9,217 nucleotides of DNA, from positions 1 to 9,217 of the forward strand of contig CASEKM010000040.1 of assembly GCA_949288405.1 (NCBI GenBank). The letters run 5' to 3'. This stretch comes from an uncultured bacterium (GTDB lineage Bacteria; Bacillota; Clostridia; Oscillospirales; Oscillospiraceae). How positions within the stretch are numbered: position 1 is the stretch's first letter; each line of letters starts with the position of its first letter. The notes under the pieces were generated by a model, which saw only the letters and a list, made by a program, of their open reading frames with translations, was not told where the DNA came from and did not search any database. Shown here one piece after another: positions 6,626 through 9,217 of this stretch. The position numbers were made by a program, and so were the translations under genes.

Positions 6626-6699
6626 CTGTAAACAAAACAAAAAGAAGGGTTGACAATCCGAGAGAGGAATTGTATACTAGCAAAAAAACTGGTTTACAT
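6626..6699. promoter_or_regulatory. Candidate biotin-repressor (BirA-like) half-sites around the bioB promoter
   Basis: Four 7-mers of alternating orientation occur at near-even steps: TGTAAAC (6627-6633), GTTGACA (6649-6655), TGTATAC (6671-6677) and GTTTACA (6692-6698), with starts 22, 22 and 21 bases apart. They resemble the two arms of the BirA operator (TTGTAAACC ... GGTTTACAA). The inner two overlap the -35 and -10 boxes, so part of the match is simply the promoter. Spacers between arms taken as 9-mers are 13 and 12 bases, shorter than the 16 of the E. coli bio operator. Regulation of bioB-bioY by a BirA with a DNA-binding domain is plausible but not shown. Confidence 0.35.
6650..6678 (+). 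promoter_or_regulatory. Sigma-A promoter of bioB-bioY
   Basis: A perfect -35 TTGACA (6650-6655), a 17-base spacer and TATACT (6673-6678, 5 of 6) make a near-consensus promoter. Transcription would start near 6685, leaving a leader of about 29 bases with GGAGG (6702-6706) 7 bases before the bioB ATG. The leader is too short for a riboswitch, so control by a repressor at the promoter is more likely. Confidence 0.85.
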
Positions 6700-6713
6700 T
6701 TGGAGGCGGACGT

Positions 6714-7697
6714 ATGGAGCGGCTGGCGGAGAACCTGATAAGGGGAGGGCGGCTGGGCCGGGGGGACGACCTGGGGATACTGCTGGAGATGGATCTGGCG
6801 GCCCTGTGCCGGGCGGCGGACCAGGTCCGCCGGGCCCTGTGCGGAGACCGGGCCGAGCTGTGCACCATCGTCAACGGCCGCAGCGGCCGGTGCGGGGAGG
6901 ACTGCAAGTTCTGCGCCCAGTCCTGCCACTACCACACCGGGGCGGAGGAGTACCCCTTCCTCCCAGTCCGGGAGATCGTGGAGGAGGGCAGGCGGAACGA
7001 GGCGGCGGGCGTCCGCCGCTACTCCATTGTGACGGCGGGACGGGGGGTCCACGGGGCGGAGCTGGACCACGCTCTGGAGGCCTACCGCCGCCTGAGGGCG
7101 GAGACCGACCTGGCGCTGTGCGCCTCCCATGGCCTTCAGACGGAGGAGGAATTCCGGCGGCTGAAGGAGGCCGGCGTGACCCGGTACCACGCCAATCTGG
7201 AGACCTCCCGCCGGAACTTCCCCAACATCTGCACCACCCACACCTATGAGGACAAGGTGGAGAACATCCGCCGGGCCCAGGCCGCCGGGCTGGAGGTGTG
7301 CTCCGGCGGCATCCTGGGCATGGGGGAGACCTGGGAGGACCGGATCGACATGGCCCTGGACCTGGCGGAGCTGGGGGTGGTCTCCATCCCGCTGAACCTG
7401 CTCACCCCCATCCCGGGCACGCCCATGGAGCGGCTGCCTCCCCTGACGGAGGAGGAGGTCCTCCGCGCGGTGGCCGTCTTCCGCCTGCTGAACCCCACCG
7501 CCTGGATCCGAATGGCCGCGGGCCGGGGGCGATTTGCCGGCGGCGGGCGGGCCCTCTTCCAGGCGGGGGCCAACGCGGCCATCACCGGGGATATGCTCAC
7601 CACCACCGGCACCGGCATCGCCGGGGACCGGGCCATGCTCACAGAGCTGGGGTTTGCCCTTGAGACTACATCTATCACAGCGAGGAGGCAGCTATGA
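6714..7697 (+). CDS. bioB: Biotin synthase (radical SAM)
   Basis: BioB inserts sulfur into dethiobiotin to form biotin, using a radical SAM 4Fe-4S cluster and a second cluster as sulfur donor. The 327 residues carry the radical SAM motif CX3CX2C at C60, C64 and C67 (CGEDCKFCAQS, 60-70). Other family blocks are HANLETSRRNFPNICTTHTY (159-178), CSGGILGMGET (196-206), PLNLLTPIPGTP (226-237) and IRMAAGR (265-271). Of the residues that bind the [2Fe-2S] cluster in E. coli BioB, counterparts of the second and third Cys (C136, C196) and the Arg (R266) are present, but the first Cys is replaced by S104 in YSIVTAGRG. C173 and C71 are possible alternative ligands. Length is normal for Firmicutes BioB. 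ATG 6714 is set by GGAGG 7 bases upstream. The stop overlaps the bioY start (ATGA). Confidence 0.95.
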   Translation: MERLAENLIRGGRLGRGDDLGILLEMDLAALCRAADQVRRALCGDRAELCTIVNGRSGRCGEDCKFCAQSCHYHTGAEEYPFLPVREIVEEGRRNEAAGVRRYSIVTAGRGVHGAELDHALEAYRRLRAETDLALCASHGLQTEEEFRRLKEAGVTRYHANLETSRRNFPNICTTHTYEDKVENIRRAQAAGLEVCSGGILGMGETWEDRIDMALDLAELGVVSIPLNLLTPIPGTPMERLPPLTEEEVLRAVAVFRLLNPTAWIRMAAGRGRFAGGGRALFQAGANAAITGDMLTTTGTGIAGDRAMLTELGFALETTSITARRQL

Positions 7698-8263
7698 CAC
7701 ATCCTGAAACTGCGGCGGGTGCCCGCCCCAAGAAAGTATATCTCATGTCGGTGACCGCCCTGATGGCGGCGGTGACCTGCATCCTGGCCCCCATGTCCCT
7801 TCCCATCGGGCCGGTGCCCATCTCGCTGACCAATCTGGCCATCTACCTGTCCCTCTACCTGCTGGGGTGGAAGTGGGGCACGGTGAGCTATCTGGTCTAT
7901 GTGGTCATCGGCGCGGTGGGGGTCCCGGTGTTCTCCGGCTTTACCGGGGGACTGGGGAAGCTGGCAGGCCCCACCGGCGGTTATATCGTGGGCTTTGTGC
8001 CCATGGCGGTGCTGGCGGGGCTGGTGATCGACCGGTACCGGAGCCGGGGGCTCCAGCTGGCGGGCATGATCGTGGGCACCGCCGTGTGCTACGCCTTCGG
8101 CACCGCCTGGTTCTGTTTCATCATGGATAGCACCCCCATGGCCGCTCTGAGCCTGTGCGTGATCCCCTTCATCCCGGGGGACCTGGTGAAGATGGCCCTT
8201 GCCATGTGGGTGGGGCCCTTGATCCGGGGGCGGCTGGCCAAGGCCGGATTGGACCTGAACTGA
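7694..8263 (+). CDS. bioY: Biotin transporter BioY (ECF S component)
   Basis: BioY is the membrane protein that captures biotin, and in ECF transporters it works with the EcfA/EcfA'/EcfT energy module (not encoded here). The 189 residues form about six hydrophobic segments, roughly 17-37, 44-59, 62-80, 97-113, 121-142 and 150-176. The BioY signature is clear: GVPVFSGFTGGLGKL (76-90) followed by AGPTGGYIVGF (91-101), and PGDLVKMALA (161-170) with the conserved Lys166. Only a short polar tail precedes the first helix. The start overlaps the bioB stop by four bases and has GAGGAGG (7682-7688) 5 bases upstream, so the two genes are translationally coupled. With bioB it forms a biotin uptake and dethiobiotin-to-biotin unit. 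Confidence 0.95.
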   Translation: MTHPETAAGARPKKVYLMSVTALMAAVTCILAPMSLPIGPVPISLTNLAIYLSLYLLGWKWGTVSYLVYVVIGAVGVPVFSGFTGGLGKLAGPTGGYIVGFVPMAVLAGLVIDRYRSRGLQLAGMIVGTAVCYAFGTAWFCFIMDSTPMAALSLCVIPFIPGDLVKMALAMWVGPLIRGRLAKAGLDLN

Positions 8264-8274
8264 GCGCAGAACAA

Positions 8275-8339
8275 AAAGAGGCCGGGGCAGTCCCGTCCGT
8301 TCTCCCCAGGAGAGCGGAGGCGGCTGTCCCGGCCTCTTT
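8275..8339. terminator. Long hairpin between convergent bioY and acetyltransferase genes
   Basis: AAAGAGGCCGGG (8275-8286) pairs perfectly with CCCGGCCTCTTT (8328-8339). Further pairs extend inward to 8292/8322 with G-T pairs, and an inner stem CCGTTCTCC/GGAGAGCGG (8297-8305 and 8309-8317, one G-T pair) closes on a CCA loop. On the minus strand the stem runs into CTTTTTGTT, so it is a good terminator for the acetyltransferase, 11 bases past its stop. On the plus strand only TTT follows, so termination of bioY there would be weaker. Confidence 0.8.
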
Positions 8340-8350
8340 GGCGCGGTACC

Positions 8351-8902
8351 TTAAACAGAATAGGGGGCGGAGGTTTGGCGCTCCCACCCAGCCCGGGTGA
8401 GCGCATAGAAGCGGGCGGGCTTTTCCGTTCCGGTGGGGGCGTCCGGAATGGGCGCCTCAAACTGGAAGGCGAAGCCGCACTTCTCGATCACTCGTTGGGA
8501 CTGGAGGTTGTCGGTGTAGTGGCTGCACCACACACAGGCCAGCTTCAGCTCCTCAAAGGCGTACCGCAGCAGCTCTGCCACCGCCTCGGGCATGAGTCCC
8601 CGGCCCCAATACTCCGGGCTGAGGGCATAGCCCAGCTCGCCGTTGGGGGCGGGAAACTCCGGGCGGCTCTTTCCGGTGAACCCCGCCGAGCCGATGACTT
8701 TCCCGGAGGCCCTGTCCACCACCGCAAAGGTGTGGGGGGCGGCGAAGACGGTGCGGATGATCTCCAGACTCTCCTCCGCGCTCTTGTGGGGCGGCCAGCC
8801 CGCCGGCGGCCCCACCCGGGGGTCCCGGGCATATTCATACAGGTCCGCCGCGTCCCCCTCCGTGAAGGGGCGCAGGAGCAGACGGTTGGTTTTGATCTCC
8901 AT
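8351..8902 (-). CDS. GNAT family N-acetyltransferase (RimJ/RimL-like)
   Basis: This 183-residue protein is an acetyl-CoA dependent N-acetyltransferase of the Acetyltransf_3 (RimJ/RimL) type. The family start TNRLLLRPFTEGDAADLY is at 5-22. The central strand ELGYALSPEYWGRGLMPEA (89-107) holds the acetyl-CoA phosphate-binding turn (WGRGLM). The closing DNLQSQRVIEKCGF (131-144) is the usual NxxSxRvxEKxGF motif. The acceptor is unknown; relatives act on ribosomal protein N-termini, amino acids, peptides or antibiotics. The frame stays open upstream to 9079, but only through intergenic repeats. ATG 8902 has AAGAAGGTG (8909-8917) 6 bases upstream and begins the conserved MEIKTNRLLLRPF, so it is the true start. 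A repeat hairpin begins only 28 bases upstream of the ATG. Confidence 0.92.
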   Translation of the reverse strand: MEIKTNRLLLRPFTEGDAADLYEYARDPRVGPPAGWPPHKSAEESLEIIRTVFAAPHTFAVVDRASGKVIGSAGFTGKSRPEFPAPNGELGYALSPEYWGRGLMPEAVAELLRYAFEELKLACVWCSHYTDNLQSQRVIEKCGFAFQFEAPIPDAPTGTEKPARFYALTRAGWERQTSAPYSV

Positions 8903-8927
8903 GGGAACACCTTCTTTCCATTCGGGC

Positions 8928-8955
8928 GCGGGCGGCCACACGGGGCCGCCCCTAC
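8928..8955 (-). repeat. GTAG-headed palindrome (REP-like, family 1), copy 4
   Basis: Read on the minus strand: GTAG (8955-8952), GGGCGGCC (8951-8944), a 6-base loop and GGCCGCCC (8937-8930). It matches 2772-2799 at 27 of 28 positions. It sits just upstream of the acetyltransferase ribosome binding site, so a transcript starting further upstream would carry this hairpin in its leader. Confidence 0.8.
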
Positions 8956-8960
8956 AAAAG

Positions 8961-9011
8961 GCTTCCCCCTTCCAGGGGGAAGCTGTCAGCCGACAGGCTG
9001 ACTGATGAGGG
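8961..9011 (+). repeat. Double-hairpin intergenic repeat (family 2), copy 2
   Basis: Hairpin 1 pairs GCTTCCCCC (8961-8969) with GGGGGAAGC (8975-8983). Hairpin 2 pairs GTCAGCC (8985-8991) with GGCTGAC (8996-9002) around GACA. The tail GATGAGGG is at 9004-9011. Stem bases differ from the other copies but pairing is kept. It faces copy 3 tail to tail. Confidence 0.75.
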
Positions 9012-9045
9012 TAACCACGGGGGTGATGAACGGATCTGTACTCCG

Positions 9046-9101
9046 CCCCCTCATCCGTCATTTGCTCCGCAAATGCCACCTTCCCCCCTGTGGGGGGAAG
9101 G
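9046..9101 (-). repeat. Double-hairpin intergenic repeat (family 2), copy 3
   Basis: On the minus strand CCTTCCCCCC (9101-9092) pairs with GGGGGGAAGG (9088-9079), a perfect 10-bp stem with a 3-base loop. TGGC (9078-9075) follows, then ATTTGC/GCAAAT (9074-9069 and 9065-9060), then GACGGATGAGGGGG (9059-9046). The order and conserved blocks match copy 1. With copy 2 it makes an inverted pair whose outer ends are GGCTTCCCCC and GCCTTCCCCC. Confidence 0.75.
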
Positions 9102-9105
9102 CAAA

Positions 9106-9128
9106 GGGCGCGCGGGGTCGTCGCGCCC
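9106..9128. repeat. GC-rich hairpin, unassigned
   Basis: GGGCGCG (9106-9112) pairs with CGCGCCC (9122-9128) around a 9-base loop. It lacks the GTAG head and the double-hairpin layout, so I do not place it in either family, though it lies between two family 2 copies. It could be a degenerate family 1 copy. Confidence 0.45.
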
Positions 9129-9146
9129 CCCGCAGGTGGTCCGTTG

Positions 9147-9190
9147 CCCCCCTGGTGAAAGGGGGGTGGCCCAAAGGGCCGGGGGGATTC
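9147..9190 (+). repeat. Double-hairpin repeat, diverged copy (family 2-like)
   Basis: CCCCCC (9147-9152) pairs with GGGGGG (9161-9166) around TGGTGAAA. TGGC follows, overlapping a second stem GGCCC/GGGCC (9168-9172 and 9176-9180) with an AAA loop, then a G-rich tail GGGGGGATTC (9181-9190). Order and the TGGC link match family 2, but the tail lacks GATGAGGG. The remaining bases to 9217 show nothing recognisable. Confidence 0.55.
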
Positions 9191-9217
9191 CGTTGATCGG
9201 AACCGTCCCGTATGCCG

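Noticed and set aside
8903..9079. N-terminal extension of the acetyltransferase
   Set aside because: It is translated from family 1 and family 2 repeats. The conserved domain and a good ribosome binding site start at ATG 8902.
9005..9196. Small 63-codon plus-strand gene
   Set aside because: It runs entirely through repeat hairpins, has no ribosome binding site worth naming, and its composition follows the repeats.

Overview
The window is GC-rich with a strong preference for G or C at third codon positions. Its genes look like those of a Gram-positive gut anaerobe of the Clostridia, most probably the Oscillospiraceae (Flavonifractor/Lawsonibacter/Oscillibacter-like). Support comes from the PcrA-type helicase, the TatD plus TatD-associated radical SAM pair, the S-layer-homology (SLH) protein, the BioB variant with a BioY transporter, and GC-rich palindromic repeats between genes. 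The genus is not determined.

Layout: (1) 34-2568 (+), PcrA/UvrD-type helicase with an extra segment of about 45 residues between motifs I and Ia. (2) 2569-2892, gene-free, with one double-hairpin repeat and three GTAG-headed palindromes. (3) 2893-3627 (+), class I SAM methyltransferase, ending at a terminator shared with the convergent genes that follow. (4) 3700-5097 (-), a two-gene operon of tatD and a small TatD-associated radical SAM protein, with its own promoter. (5) 5234-6466 (-), secreted protein with three SLH repeats, with its own promoter and a strong terminator. (6) 6467-6713, divergent control region holding the SLH promoter and a near-consensus bioB promoter with candidate biotin-repressor half-sites. 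(7) 6714-8263 (+), bioB-bioY, overlapping by 4 bases. (8) 8351-8902 (-), RimJ/RimL-type GNAT acetyltransferase, facing bioY across a long hairpin. (9) 8903-9217, gene-free, packed with the same two repeat families seen at 2600-2800.

How the genes work together: bioB and bioY form a small biotin unit. BioY is the substrate-binding membrane component of an ECF-type biotin transporter, and BioB makes biotin from dethiobiotin. No bioA, bioD or bioF is in the window, which fits salvage, although they could lie elsewhere. tatD and the radical SAM gene are translationally linked and probably act in one process, but the job of the radical SAM protein is unknown. The helicase, methyltransferase, SLH protein and acetyltransferase look like independent units.

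The least ordinary signals are the two repeat families (one with the GTAG-plus-palindrome layout of REP elements, one forming a MITE-like inverted pair), the serine in BioB where classical enzymes have a cluster-binding cysteine, the alternating 21-22 base half-sites at the bioB promoter, and the radical SAM gene tied to tatD. I found no CRISPR array, tRNA, rRNA, phage gene or intact transposase.
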